Assembly (NCBI GenBank): GCA_035765515.1
Contig: DASTXN010000118.1
Span: 1-49,660 of the forward strand
From: DASRSS01 sp035765515
Lineage (GTDB): Bacteria; Actinomycetota; Actinomycetes; Mycobacteriales; Jatrophihabitantaceae
Reading direction: 5' to 3'
DNA length: 49,660 bases
The translations under genes and the position numbers were made by a program. This document shows, in pieces, positions 15,827-23,989 of the stretch; the stretch's first letter is position 1, and each line of letters starts with the position of its first letter. Below the pieces are notes generated by a model. That model was not told the DNA's origin. It did not search any database and saw only the letters and a list, made by a program, of their open reading frames with translations.

Positions 15827-16864
15827 TCAGCCGGTCATGGCGGCGGCCGTGTGCTCGAACGGAACCTCCTCGCCGGCCGCCACCGGCCCGGGCGGCGTGC
15901 CGTCGCCGAACGGCCGCCCGCCGAGCGATTCGCGCCCGTGCGCCGTCAGCCAGTTCGACAGGTCCGGGCCGTCGGGCAGGATGCCGGTCGGGTTCACGTC
16001 CTTGTGCACCAAGTAGTAGTGCTGCTTGATGTGCAGGAAGTCGGTCGTGTCGCCGAAGCCGGGCGTCTGGAACAGGTCTCGCGCGTACGCCCAGAGCACC
16101 GGCAGCTCGGACAGCTTCTGCCGGTTGCACTTGAAGTGCCCGTGGTAGACGGCGTCGAAGCGGGCCAGCGTGGTGAACAGCCGCACGTCCGCCTCGGTAA
16201 TGGTGTCGCCGACCAGGAAGCGTTGGCCCGCCAGCCGCTCGGACAACCAGTCGAGCGCCGCGAACAGCCGGTGGTACGCCTCGTCGTATGCCTGCTGCGA
16301 ACCGGCGAAGCCGCACTCATACACGGCATTGTTCACGTCGCGGTAGACGCGCGCGTTCACCTCGTCGATCTCGTCACGCAGCGCCTCGGGGTACAGCTGC
16401 GGCGCGCCGTCGCGATGGAACTCGGTCCACTGCGTCGAGAGGTCCAGCGTGATCTGCGCGAAGTCGTTGGTGACGACCGCGCCGGTCGGGATGTCGACGA
16501 TCGCCGGGACGGTGATTCCCTTCGGGTAGTCGGGGAAGCGTTTGAAGTACGCCTCCTGCAACCGTTCGATGCCGAGGACGGGATCACGGCCCCCCGGGTC
16601 GAGGTCGAACGTCCAGCTGCGCTGGTCGTGCGTCGGGCCGCAGATGCCCATGGACAGCACGGGTTCCAGGCCCAGCAACCGGCGCACGATGATCGACCGG
16701 TTCGCCCACGGGCAGGCCCGGCTCACGACCAGGCGGTAGCGGCCCGGCTCGACCGGATAGTCTCCCCCATTGCCCTGGCCGGCGCGCGTGATCCGCGTGG
16801 TGATGTACGACGTATCCCGGTCATAGGCGTTGCCGACCTCGACGTAAGTCATATCGAAAGCCAT
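15827..16864 (-). CDS. Xi-class glutathione S-transferase / S-thiol-hydroquinone reductase
   Basis: The 345-aa protein has the two-domain GST fold of the YqjG/ECM4 group. There is a thioredoxin-like half with the catalytic Cys51 in RACPWANRS, followed by TVPAIVDIPTGAVVTNDFAQI, and a helical half containing LAGQRFLVGDTITEADVRLFTTLARFD. Members reduce glutathionyl-hydroquinones; actinobacteria usually lack glutathione, so mycothiol or another thiol may be used here (inference). The ATG at 16864 lies 4 nt after the stop of the upstream hydrolase gene; an in-frame GTG at 16882 would overlap that gene. It is the last gene of the left-reading run. Confidence 0.9.
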   Translation of the reverse strand: MAFDMTYVEVGNAYDRDTSYITTRITRAGQGNGGDYPVEPGRYRLVVSRACPWANRSIIVRRLLGLEPVLSMGICGPTHDQRSWTFDLDPGGRDPVLGIERLQEAYFKRFPDYPKGITVPAIVDIPTGAVVTNDFAQITLDLSTQWTEFHRDGAPQLYPEALRDEIDEVNARVYRDVNNAVYECGFAGSQQAYDEAYHRLFAALDWLSERLAGQRFLVGDTITEADVRLFTTLARFDAVYHGHFKCNRQKLSELPVLWAYARDLFQTPGFGDTTDFLHIKQHYYLVHKDVNPTGILPDGPDLSNWLTAHGRESLGGRPFGDGTPPGPVAAGEEVPFEHTAAAMTG

Positions 16865-16868
16865 ACCC

Positions 16869-17651
16869 TCACTCGGCCGCACTCCACAACGGTTGTGGGG
16901 TGTCGCCGAGCAGGAACGAGATCAGCAGCGGGTTGAACAGGCCCGGGGACTCGAGCGGCAGCGCGTGTGTTCCGGGCAGCACGGCCAGCCGTGCATCCGG
17001 CACGGCCGCCACCACCGCGAGCGAGTGCTCGACGGTGACCTCGTCGCGATCGCCCTGCACGACGAGTGTCGGCGCGCTGACCGCGGCCAGGTCGGCCAGA
17101 TCGAGCTGCGGCTCACGCTCGAACATCGCCATCAGCTTCGCGTGGACGACCTCGAAGTGCTCCGGCCCGTCCGGCGAGATCGGGTCGTAGCCCTGTCGCA
17201 GGAAGCCGATCGCTTCGGGGGACGCGAGGAACGCGTCCAGCTGCGAGTCCGGCACGCGTCCGGAGAAGTTGTAGTACTGGCCGATCAACACCTGACGACG
17301 GACGAGGTCGGGGCGCTGCAGCGCGACCAGCAACGCGACGACCGCACCGTCGCTCCAGCCCACCAGGTGCGCGGGACGGCCGACGATCTGATCGAGATAG
17401 GCGACGGTGTCCTCGGCCATCGCCGCGTAGCTGAACGGCCCGTCGACATCCGGGGTGTGCCCGTGCCCGCGGCGCTCGGGCACGTGAACGCGGAACCCGG
17501 CCTCGATCAGCGCCGGCGTCTGCGCGGCGAACGAAGACGCTGCCGCAAAGCCGCCGTGCAGCAGCACGACCGGGTCCCCGGAGCCGGACACCTCGTGCCA
17601 GACGCGCATTCCACCGACGTCGACGTAGCCCGCCTCCGGCTGCGACGTCAT
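16869..17651 (-). CDS. alpha/beta hydrolase
   Basis: The 260-aa enzyme has the classic alpha/beta hydrolase order: VVLLHGGFAAASSF oxyanion region near residue 28, VPERRGHGHTPD, the nucleophile elbow GWSDGAVVALL, acid VVQGDRDEVT, and a late histidine in LPGTHALPLESP. It resembles small hydrolases of the haloperoxidase/esterase type; the substrate is unknown. Its ATG overlaps the stop of trpG (ATGA), so the two are translationally coupled. The downstream GST gene follows by 4 nt, making a tight trpG-hydrolase-GST cluster. Confidence 0.88.
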   Translation of the reverse strand: MTSQPEAGYVDVGGMRVWHEVSGSGDPVVLLHGGFAAASSFAAQTPALIEAGFRVHVPERRGHGHTPDVDGPFSYAAMAEDTVAYLDQIVGRPAHLVGWSDGAVVALLVALQRPDLVRRQVLIGQYYNFSGRVPDSQLDAFLASPEAIGFLRQGYDPISPDGPEHFEVVHAKLMAMFEREPQLDLADLAAVSAPTLVVQGDRDEVTVEHSLAVVAAVPDARLAVLPGTHALPLESPGLFNPLLISFLLGDTPQPLWSAAE

Positions 17652-18310
17652 ACGCCGGCGAACGCGGTGGCCCGCATCGTCTCGACCCCGGCGACCAGCT
17701 CGGCGACCCGGGCTTCGTCCATCGTTGCACCGCAGCGGCGCAACCAGTTGGCGACCATCCGGTGACCGCCCTGCGTCAGCACGGATTCGGGGTGGAACTG
17801 CACCCCGTCGATCGGCAGGGTGCGATGCCGCAGCGCCATCACCACACCGGACGCGGTGCGCGCCGTCACCTCGATCTCCGGCGCCAACGCATCCTCCTCG
17901 ACGGCGAGCGAGTGGTACCGCGTTGCGATGAACGGGGAGGGCAACCCCGCCAGCACACCGGCACCGTTGTGCAGCACCTCGCTGGTCTTGCCGTGCAGCA
18001 ACTCCGGGGCGCGCACCACGGGCGAGCCGAAGACCGCGCCGATCGCCTGGTGGCCGAGGCACACACCGAACAGCGGCAGCTCACGTTCGGCGCACGCTTC
18101 GACGAATCCCATCGATGCACCGGCGTCGGCGGGCGTCCCCGGGCCGGGAGAGATCAGCACGCCGTCGACGCCCAGCGCATCCAGTTCCGCCGGCGCCACC
18201 GCGTCGTTGCGGCGGACGTCCACCTCGGCGCCGAGCTGACCGAGGTACTGGACCAGGTTGTAGACGAAGCTGTCGTAGTTGTCGACGACGAGGATGCGCG
18301 CGCTGCTCAT
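17648..18310 (-). CDS. trpG/pabA: glutamine amidotransferase, TrpG/PabA type
   Basis: The 220-aa class I glutamine amidotransferase starts MSSARILVVDNYDSFVYNLVQYL. It has the PGPGTP turn, nucleophile Cys84 in FGVCLGHQAIG, and His173/Glu175 in FHPES. It releases ammonia from glutamine for anthranilate or 4-amino-4-deoxychorismate synthesis; partner TrpE/PabB is not in the window. In actinobacteria a member of this family near crgA and DUF881 is usual. Its start overlaps the 53-aa membrane protein gene by 4 bp, and its stop overlaps the hydrolase start by 4 bp. Confidence 0.93.
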   Translation of the reverse strand: MSSARILVVDNYDSFVYNLVQYLGQLGAEVDVRRNDAVAPAELDALGVDGVLISPGPGTPADAGASMGFVEACAERELPLFGVCLGHQAIGAVFGSPVVRAPELLHGKTSEVLHNGAGVLAGLPSPFIATRYHSLAVEEDALAPEIEVTARTASGVVMALRHRTLPIDGVQFHPESVLTQGGHRMVANWLRRCGATMDEARVAELVAGVETMRATAFAGV

Positions 18311-18468
18311 TGGCCGGGCACCGTCACGTTGTTGATCGGCAGGTGCGGTTCGATCCACGGGAAGATCACGAACATCAGGAGCGCGACAACCGCGAGGAAC
18401 AGCACCAGCACCTGCACCATCTTGAGCGCGAGCCCGCCCGGCAGGTGACGCCACAGCCAGACGTACAT
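18307..18468 (-). CDS. 53-aa single-pass membrane protein
   Basis: A 53-codon frame runs from ATG 18468 to TGA 18307-18309. It begins MYVWLWRHLPGGLALKM and continues into one hydrophobic segment (about residues 17-40, VQVLVLFLAVVALLMFVIFP), then a short polar tail. The ATG shares one base with the sortase stop (TGATG), and its stop overlaps the trpG start by 4 bp (ATGA). This tight packing on both sides strongly supports translation. A small membrane protein in this position is typical of actinobacterial sortase-trpG loci; no function is known. It is expected to be expressed together with the sortase. Confidence 0.8.
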   Translation of the reverse strand: MYVWLWRHLPGGLALKMVQVLVLFLAVVALLMFVIFPWIEPHLPINNVTVPGQ

Positions 18469-19406
18469 CAGTTACCGACCTCCGTGTACAGCGCCTTGAT
18501 CTGCGCGGGGATCGCGTTGTCGTACCGCCCGTTCCCGGTCGCCTGCTTCGGGATCGTCCGGCCGAGCACGGCGTGAACGACCATGCGCTTGGCCGCGGTG
18601 AACTTGGGATGGCAGGTGGTCATCGTCAGGTACCGGGTGATCGCCTGCTGGGCAGGGACCGCCGGGTCGCTCGGCACGGGCAGGATCACGTCGCCGTCAC
18701 CGGGCGAGACGATCTCGCGGCCAGGCACCTTCGTCCCGGACGGGTCGGCATAGGTGTTCGACAGGCTCGCACCGGCAGCGGACGGATCACACGCCGCGTG
18801 ATCGGTTCCCGCGCCGATCACGCAGTAGACGTACCAGGTCGTCTGCGTCTCGACGACGACCGAGTCCCCGGCGCGCAGCTTGTCCAGGTTGAGGAACGGT
18901 TCGCCCTTGCCGACGCGGTGTCCGGCGAGCGCGAAGTCGCCCTTGTGACCCGGCAGCTGCGTCCCGACGTAATGACCGGGTCCCTTCTCCAGGTCCGAGT
19001 CGTTGGTGCCCTCCACGATCGTCCAGGCGTAGTCCTGTCCGAAGCGCGGGATGTACAGGTTGGCGATGCCGTGACCGTCCAGGGCGGCGAGGCCGCTTTC
19101 GGGCAGGGTGAGTTCGCCCTTGCTCCACTCCTGCTCGAGCGCCTGATGCACCTTGTGCTGCTCGCGGTGCGCGAACCAGTTGGTGACGTACACCTCGTAG
19201 ACGACGAACAGCAGCACGATCACGCCGGCAGTGACGAGCAGTTGGCCCAGGCCGCGCACGAACGTCCGGACCAGGTCGCCGATGCGGTGCGGGTCGGGCT
19301 CGCGCCCATGCCGCCCGCCACCGCCGCCACCGCCGCCACCGGAGGGTGGGACGGGCGGATCGGCCGGCGGCGGTGCGTCGCCGACTGCAACCGTGCCGTC
19401 ACTCAT
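18468..19406 (-). CDS. class E sortase
   Basis: The 312-aa transpeptidase has an N-terminal Pro/Gly-rich stretch with nine consecutive Gly (residues 23-31) and a membrane anchor at about 54-75. The catalytic domain carries His163 (LAGHRVGKG), Cys265 (TMTTCHPKF) and Arg274 (AAKRMVV). Class E sortases join LPXTG/LAXTG-type surface proteins to the cell wall or assemble pili, acting outside the membrane. The ATG shares a base with the DUF881 stop (TGATG), and the same arrangement occurs at its own stop. No LPXTG substrate gene is visible in the window. The poly-Gly run reflects a GCC/GCCACC-type repeat in the DNA. Confidence 0.93.
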   Translation of the reverse strand: MSDGTVAVGDAPPPADPPVPPSGGGGGGGGGRHGREPDPHRIGDLVRTFVRGLGQLLVTAGVIVLLFVVYEVYVTNWFAHREQHKVHQALEQEWSKGELTLPESGLAALDGHGIANLYIPRFGQDYAWTIVEGTNDSDLEKGPGHYVGTQLPGHKGDFALAGHRVGKGEPFLNLDKLRAGDSVVVETQTTWYVYCVIGAGTDHAACDPSAAGASLSNTYADPSGTKVPGREIVSPGDGDVILPVPSDPAVPAQQAITRYLTMTTCHPKFTAAKRMVVHAVLGRTIPKQATGNGRYDNAIPAQIKALYTEVGN

Positions 19407-20194
19407 CAATGGCTTCCCGCCGTCGCGTATTCGAGGCTGATGCTGCCACGGTAGGCAGGCAGCCGCAGATCGGATTGTGACTCGGTCGTGTAGCCGAGGC
19501 CGTAGTACGCGGCGGCTTGCTGGAACAGGCGGACCCCGGGCGAGGCGCCCAAAGCCCGCAGCATCGCGCCGTACGGACCGATGGCGGCGACGCGGAACGG
19601 TGGCGAGTAGACGTCGCCGTTGAGCAGCAGGGTGTTCCCGACGCACCGCACGGCGCTGGTGGCGATGACGCGCTGGCCGGCGATCGTCATGGCCTCCGCG
19701 CCGCCGGCCCACAGCGCGTTGACCACCGCCTGCAGGTCCGACTGATGCACCACCAGCTGGTTCGGGTCGACGTCGGCGTCGGGTGTCCCGTCGGCGGCCG
19801 TCGAGTTCGCGTCGGCGTCGTCGAGGATCACCACGATTCCGGGGCCGTGCACCGCGGTGAGCCCGCCCGGCGCGAGCAGCGGCTGCACCTGCCGTTGCGC
19901 CGCCGCGACACGCGAGTCGCCGGCTCCGGCAAGCGCGGCGGCCTCGGCCACCTGCTGCTGCAGGCTGCTGACCCGGGACTCGGCGCGCTTGACCTGGCCC
20001 TCGGCCGAACCAACCAGGTCGGCCAGGTTCGCGGTGCCCGGCGCGCGCAGGTTCGTGCCGCGCGAGTCGTGCGCGCTCGTGGCGAAACCGAAGCCGGCGA
20101 GCAGGAACACCACGGGCACCAGCACGCCCCATACCGACCGCGGACGACCGCTCCTCCCGCGCCGGGCGAGCCGTCCGATCGCTGTCGCACGCAC
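19406..20194 (-). CDS. DUF881 family membrane protein
   Basis: The 262-aa protein has a basic N-terminus, one membrane helix (about 22-40, VWGVLVPVVFLLAGFGFATS), a coiled-coil segment (about 58-105, SAEGQVKRAESRVSSLQQQVAEAAAL), and the DUF881 domain with GPGIVVILDDAD. A second conserved stretch is QSDLQAVVNALWAGGAEAMTIAGQRV. These proteins are predicted to face outward and lie in actinobacterial division-related clusters; the role is unknown. The gene starts with GTG 20194 inside the 12-bp palindrome ACGCACGTGCGT and heads the run DUF881-sortase-membrane protein-trpG. It diverges from crgA. Confidence 0.9.
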   Translation of the reverse strand: MRATAIGRLARRGRSGRPRSVWGVLVPVVFLLAGFGFATSAHDSRGTNLRAPGTANLADLVGSAEGQVKRAESRVSSLQQQVAEAAALAGAGDSRVAAAQRQVQPLLAPGGLTAVHGPGIVVILDDADANSTAADGTPDADVDPNQLVVHQSDLQAVVNALWAGGAEAMTIAGQRVIATSAVRCVGNTLLLNGDVYSPPFRVAAIGPYGAMLRALGASPGVRLFQQAAAYYGLGYTTESQSDLRLPAYRGSISLEYATAGSH

Positions 20195-20315
20195 GTGCGT
20201 TCCCCCTCATCCGGCGGTGTTGACTACGCTAGCCGGTGTGTCCGCCAGCTGTCGGGCACCTGCCGCGGGATGCCGCACGCTGACGAATCGATGCTGGAGA
20301 ACCTGGAGAATCACC

Positions 20316-20591
20316 GTGCCCAAGTCCAAGGTTCGCAAGAAGGCCGACGCCCCGCTGCGGTCGGAGGCACTGAACCCGACCGCCCGGCAGCTGTCGCCCA
20401 GCCCGAGCTGGTACCCGATCGCGATGGGCGTTGTGCTGCTGATCGGCCTGGCGTACTTGGTCGTCTACTACCTGACCAGCAGCGGCACCTCCCCGCACAT
20501 CGGGTTCATGGCGAGCCTCGGCGGCTGGAACTTCGCGGTCGGCTTCGGGGTCATGCTGGTCGGCCTGATCATGGCCGTCCGCTGGCGTTGA
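20316..20591 (+). CDS. crgA: cell division protein CrgA
   Basis: The 91-aa product starts VPKSKVRKKADA from a GTG preceded by GGAG with 7-nt spacing. It has two membrane helices separated by a short loop: SWYPIAMGVVLLIGLAYLVVYYL and GGWNFAVGFGVMLVGLIMAV. This length and topology, with the N-terminal PKSK motif, are characteristic of CrgA, which helps control FtsZ-ring and peptidoglycan synthesis at the septum in actinobacteria. It sits beside DUF881 and a PH-domain gene, as in other actinobacterial origin regions. Confidence 0.95.
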   Translation: MPKSKVRKKADAPLRSEALNPTARQLSPSPSWYPIAMGVVLLIGLAYLVVYYLTSSGTSPHIGFMASLGGWNFAVGFGVMLVGLIMAVRWR

Positions 20592-20662
20592 GCGCGAATC
20601 CACAACGTTGTCCACGGCTGTGATTACACGCGTGTAACTCATCCCCAGGTGGGGACAAACCT

Positions 20663-21106
20663 GTGGACAACCAATCTGGCCCGCCCGTCGCCGACCGGGC
20701 GCCGCGCGCCGTGTTCCGCCCGGACCCGCGGCTGACGGCCCTGACGGCGGTCCTCGCCGCGATCGCCGCCGCCCTCGCCGCGGTCAGCTCCGACCGGTCG
20801 GGGGCGGTGCTACTGGTGCTCGCCGCGCTCGTCCTCGCCTGCTACGCCGCCGCCGACCTGCTCTGGCGCCCGCGCCTGTCCGTCGACGCGGCCGGATTGC
20901 GCGTGCGTGGCCCGGGTTCCTCGGCGGTGCTCGCCTGGACGGACGTCCAGGCCGTGCGGGCGGACGTCCGGATGCGACACGGCCTGCGCTCGGTCGCACT
21001 CGAGATCGACGCCGGGGACCGACTGGTCGTGCTCAGCCGCCGGGTGCTCGGCACCGACCCGGAGCAGGCCGCCGAGATCGTCCGCGCCTTCGACCCGCGA
21101 AGCTGA
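20663..21106 (+). CDS. PH domain-containing membrane protein
   Basis: The 147-aa protein starts from a GTG (MDNQSGPPV). It has two hydrophobic segments close together (about 26-42 and 48-66), then a bacterial PH-like domain with LSVDAAGLRVRGPGSSAVLAWTDVQAVRA and a regular strand pattern to LVVLSRRVLG. Related proteins (bPH_6 type) sit in the same place in actinobacteria, next to crgA. The role is unknown; membrane attachment with a cytoplasmic domain is likely. It follows crgA by about 70 bp on the same strand. Confidence 0.8.
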   Translation: MDNQSGPPVADRAPRAVFRPDPRLTALTAVLAAIAAALAAVSSDRSGAVLLVLAALVLACYAAADLLWRPRLSVDAAGLRVRGPGSSAVLAWTDVQAVRADVRMRHGLRSVALEIDAGDRLVVLSRRVLGTDPEQAAEIVRAFDPRS

Positions 21107-21144
21107 CCCGCGCGACCGGACGCGGTGCTCAGCGCATCGAGCGT

Positions 21145-22020
21145 CTAGAGGGAACTGCCGCCGGTGGCCGTCCGGAGTGCGATCACCAGGACGACCAGCG
21201 CCAGCACGCCGGTGAGCCCGAAGGCCTGCACGCGGGTGGCGATCCGGCCGCGGTGCGACGGCAGGCCGGCGATGCACACGGCGGCGATCGCCCCCGTCAC
21301 AAAACCGCCGACGTGCGCGAGCTTGGAGATGTCGTGCACCGAGAAGGTGAACACGAAATTCAGCACGATCACACCGATCAGCCACGGCGCGTCCAGGCCG
21401 AGCCGCCGGACCATCACCAGGCACACGGCGAACAGTCCGAAGATCGCGCCGGACGCGCCCACCACCGGCTGGTCCGGGCTGCCGAAGGCGTAGATCGCGG
21501 CTGATCCGCCGAGCGCGGACAGCACGTACACCGTGACCATCCGCCAGGTGCCGAGTAGCCGCTCCAGGCTGGGTCCGACGATTGCCAGCGCGAGCATGTT
21601 CGCGCCGATGTGCAGCAGGCTCACGTGCAGGAACGCGGACGTGAGCAGCCGGTAGTACTCGTCCTGCTGATAGACCTGCGCCGGCTGCAACTGCCAGTCC
21701 AGGAACAGCGGCGCGGTGTGCGGGTCGTCCAGGCCGCCGGCCGACTTCGCCGCGGTGACCAGGTAGACGGCCACGTTCAGCGCGACGAGAGTGATCGTTA
21801 CGTATGGATGCGTGTCTCGCAGCCGCGCGCCGATCGAGCTGCGTTGGCGCGGTGTGTTGCGCCGGCCCAGGGCGGCGTCGTCCGGGCAGTGGAAGCCGAC
21901 CGGGGCCTCGCGCATGCAGTCCGGGCAGATCGGACGGTCACACCGGGTACAGCGGACCAGCGCCTCCCGGTGCGGGTGGCGATAACAGTGTGCGCTGAGC
22001 GCGCTATCCGGCTGGCTCAA
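21145..22020 (-). CDS. rhomboid family intramembrane serine protease
   Basis: The 291-aa protein opens with a zinc-ribbon-like Cys/His cluster (C12, H15, C24, C27, C32, C35, H44, C45), then six to seven membrane helices. The rhomboid features are HIGANMLAL (His137, Asn141), GASGAIFGL with nucleophile Ser190, and His236 in KLAHVGGF. It should cut transmembrane proteins within the lipid bilayer. The N-terminal ribbon may bind partners. Its start overlaps the end of ppiA by 17 bp, so the two are transcribed together, as is common next to ppiA in actinobacteria. Confidence 0.92.
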   Translation of the reverse strand: MSQPDSALSAHCYRHPHREALVRCTRCDRPICPDCMREAPVGFHCPDDAALGRRNTPRQRSSIGARLRDTHPYVTITLVALNVAVYLVTAAKSAGGLDDPHTAPLFLDWQLQPAQVYQQDEYYRLLTSAFLHVSLLHIGANMLALAIVGPSLERLLGTWRMVTVYVLSALGGSAAIYAFGSPDQPVVGASGAIFGLFAVCLVMVRRLGLDAPWLIGVIVLNFVFTFSVHDISKLAHVGGFVTGAIAAVCIAGLPSHRGRIATRVQAFGLTGVLALVVLVIALRTATGGSSL

Positions 22021-22531
22021 TCGACACCGAGTTGATCACGACCTCCTCGGTCGGACGGTCGTTGCGGTCCGTCGCAGCAGCCGCGATGGCGTCGACGACC
22101 TTGCGGCTGTCGGCGTCCGCGACCTCGCCGAAGATGCTGTGCCGGCGGTTCAGGTGCGGCGTCGCGCCCACGGTGATGAAGAACTGCGAGCCGTTCGTGT
22201 TCGGTCCGGCGTTGGCCATCGCCAGCAGGTACGGACGGTCGAAGGACAGCTCCGGGTGGAACTCGTCGCCGAACTGGTATCCCGGACCGCCGAAACCCTG
22301 CCCGAGTGGGTCGCCGCCCTGGATCATGAAGCCGGAGATCACCCGGTGGAAGACCGTGCCGTCATACAGCGGCGCCGTGGTCTTCTCGCCGGTGCCGGGG
22401 TGCTTCCACTCCTTGCTGCCCTCGGCGAGTTCGACGAAGTTGCGCACCGTCTTGGGTGCATGGTTGCCGAACAGGTTCAGGCGGATGTCGCCCTTGTTCG
22501 TGTGCAGGACGGCGACCTGAGTGGCGGACAC
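22004..22531 (-). CDS. ppiA: peptidyl-prolyl cis-trans isomerase (cyclophilin)
   Basis: The 175-aa cyclophilin starts VSATQVAVLHTNKGDI from a GTG with a GGGAG site. Core motifs include FHRVISGFMIQGGDPLGQGFGGPGY, LAMANAGPNTNGSQFFIT (drug/substrate-binding face) and RRHSIFGEVAD. It accelerates prolyl isomerisation during folding. The length and the lack of a signal sequence point to a cytoplasmic form. It overlaps the rhomboid gene by 17 bp and forms an operon with it. The ppiA-rhomboid-PH-crgA order is the actinobacterial one. Confidence 0.95.
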   Translation of the reverse strand: MSATQVAVLHTNKGDIRLNLFGNHAPKTVRNFVELAEGSKEWKHPGTGEKTTAPLYDGTVFHRVISGFMIQGGDPLGQGFGGPGYQFGDEFHPELSFDRPYLLAMANAGPNTNGSQFFITVGATPHLNRRHSIFGEVADADSRKVVDAIAAAATDRNDRPTEEVVINSVSIEPAG

Positions 22532-22629
22532 GGCAGAACTCCCGGGGCTGGTGGATACGTGACCGCCCCATCCTGCCATTCGTGCTGCGGTTTCTCCGGG
22601 CCCAGGCCCGAAAGATTCCCAACCCGCAT

Positions 22630-23277
22630 CTAGATGCGCCGGGCGATCGCCTTGGCCAGCAGCAGCGCGTTGAGCGAGGTGTCCGAGCGCTGGGTGTGCA
22701 CGACGACCATCAGCTTGCCCTTGGCGAACACGCAGGCCCAGTCGCGACGGCCGTCCGGCCCGAAAAACTTGGTGCGGTACAGGACGGCGTCCACGCCGGC
22801 GAGGATCGACGGCTTGCCCATCGCTTGGGTGCCGGTTTTGGTCGCGGTCAGCACCATCGCGTTGTGCGCGTCCAGGTCGGTGCGGAACGTGTGCGGCACG
22901 ACGTCCGCGATCGCCTCGAACGGCGGCGCGTAGAAGTAGAAGCGGCAACCGACTGGCTTGAGCTTGGTGAGCACGGTGGTGCGGTAAACGTGGTCGCCCT
23001 CGATGTCCGCGACGTTGACCTTCGGATTCTCGTCCGGCGTCGAGGCGATGTACGGGCAGCGGCGTTCGACCTCGCCGGCAGGCAGCCGTGAGCCCGGCGG
23101 CTGCGGCTTTACGGTGCGCGCCGGGCGGGGCACGAACGTCGGCGCCTGCGTGATCACCTGCGTCGCGGTATGCGTGACGTCGGGCGGCGCGGGCGGGCCG
23201 CTCGACGGCGTGCAGCCGGCCAGTGGCGCAACGGCGGCCACCACCAGCAGTACCCAGCCGGTGCGCACGCGGTTCAC
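22630..23277 (-). CDS. DUF2020 domain lipoprotein
   Basis: The 215-aa protein has a signal peptide with a lipobox (WVLLVVAAVAPLAGC, Cys at about 22), a Thr/Pro-rich linker, and a domain starting at RRCPYIAS. Further family-like stretches are VNVADIEGDHVYRTTV, GCRFYFYAPPFEAIADVV and the paired FGPDGRRDWACVF. This pattern fits DUF2020, an exported actinobacterial domain of unknown function. Three cysteines after the lipobox may include a disulphide pair. It lies 4 bp downstream of gatD and could be the third gene of the murT-gatD operon. Confidence 0.75.
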   Translation of the reverse strand: MNRVRTGWVLLVVAAVAPLAGCTPSSGPPAPPDVTHTATQVITQAPTFVPRPARTVKPQPPGSRLPAGEVERRCPYIASTPDENPKVNVADIEGDHVYRTTVLTKLKPVGCRFYFYAPPFEAIADVVPHTFRTDLDAHNAMVLTATKTGTQAMGKPSILAGVDAVLYRTKFFGPDGRRDWACVFAKGKLMVVVHTQRSDTSLNALLLAKAIARRI

Positions 23278-23281
23278 CGTT

Positions 23282-23989
23282 TCATCGCGGCCGCGCGGAT
23301 GCGACTCGGGCCGCCTGCTCGGGCAGGGAATCGTCCAGCGGCTCGAGGTCCGTGCTCTGGCTACGGCGCTCCAGCGCGCGGCGCAGCAGTTCGTCGGCGA
23401 AGCGCGGGCTCTTCGCGAGCACCGGACCGTGCAGGTACGTGCCGATCACGTTGTCTCGCACGGCGCCCTCGGTGCGGTCACGTCCGTTGTTGCCGCGCCC
23501 GGTCGCCGTCGCGCCCAGCGGACGCACGCCCGGTCCGAGTTCGGTCAGGCCGCTGTGGTTCTCGTAGCCGACCAGCAATCCGCTGTGCTGGGTCTGCACC
23601 GTGTTGTTGCCGATCAACCGCTCGGCCTGGCCGTGCGTGACGACGTCCAGCACGCCGGTGCCCTCGATACGCCGGCCATCCTGGGTGACGAACTCGTGGC
23701 CGAGCATCTGGTAGGTCCCGCAGATCGCGAGCATGACCACGCCGTCATCCGCCATGGCGCGCAACTCCGTCGCGCGCGCGGCGAAATCGGCACCGATATC
23801 GCCCTGGGCCGCGTCCTGGCCACCCCCGCCGAGCAGGATGTCGGCGTCGGTCGGCAACGGGTCGCCGACGCTGACCGGCACGACCTCCACGGGCAGGCCG
23901 CGCCACTGCAGCCGACGGCGCAGCACCAGGACGTTGCCCGTGTCGCCGTAGATGTTCATCTCGCGCGGATACAGGTGCACGAGCTTCAT
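23282..23989 (-). CDS. gatD: lipid II isoglutaminyl synthase, glutaminase subunit GatD
   Basis: The 235-aa class-I-like glutamine amidotransferase begins MKLVHLYPREMNIYGDTGNVL. It has nucleophile Cys90 in LAICGTYQMLG and His187 in GTYLHGPVL, the CobB/CobQ-type pair used by GatD. It supplies ammonia to MurT for amidation of the second-position D-glutamate in lipid II, yielding D-isoglutamine. Its ATG shares one base with the murT stop (TGATG), and the RBS lies in the 3' arm of a perfect 21-bp inverted repeat, so translation is probably strictly coupled to murT. Confidence 0.95.
   Translation of the reverse strand: MKLVHLYPREMNIYGDTGNVLVLRRRLQWRGLPVEVVPVSVGDPLPTDADILLGGGGQDAAQGDIGADFAARATELRAMADDGVVMLAICGTYQMLGHEFVTQDGRRIEGTGVLDVVTHGQAERLIGNNTVQTQHSGLLVGYENHSGLTELGPGVRPLGATATGRGNNGRDRTEGAVRDNVIGTYLHGPVLAKSPRFADELLRRALERRSQSTDLEPLDDSLPEQAARVASARPR

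Noticed and set aside
22590..22604. Hairpin CGGGCC-CA-GGCCCG as a terminator of the DUF2020 lipoprotein gene
   Set aside because: The stem is only 6 bp with a 2-nt loop and has no following U-run; in this GC content such short stems are common by chance.
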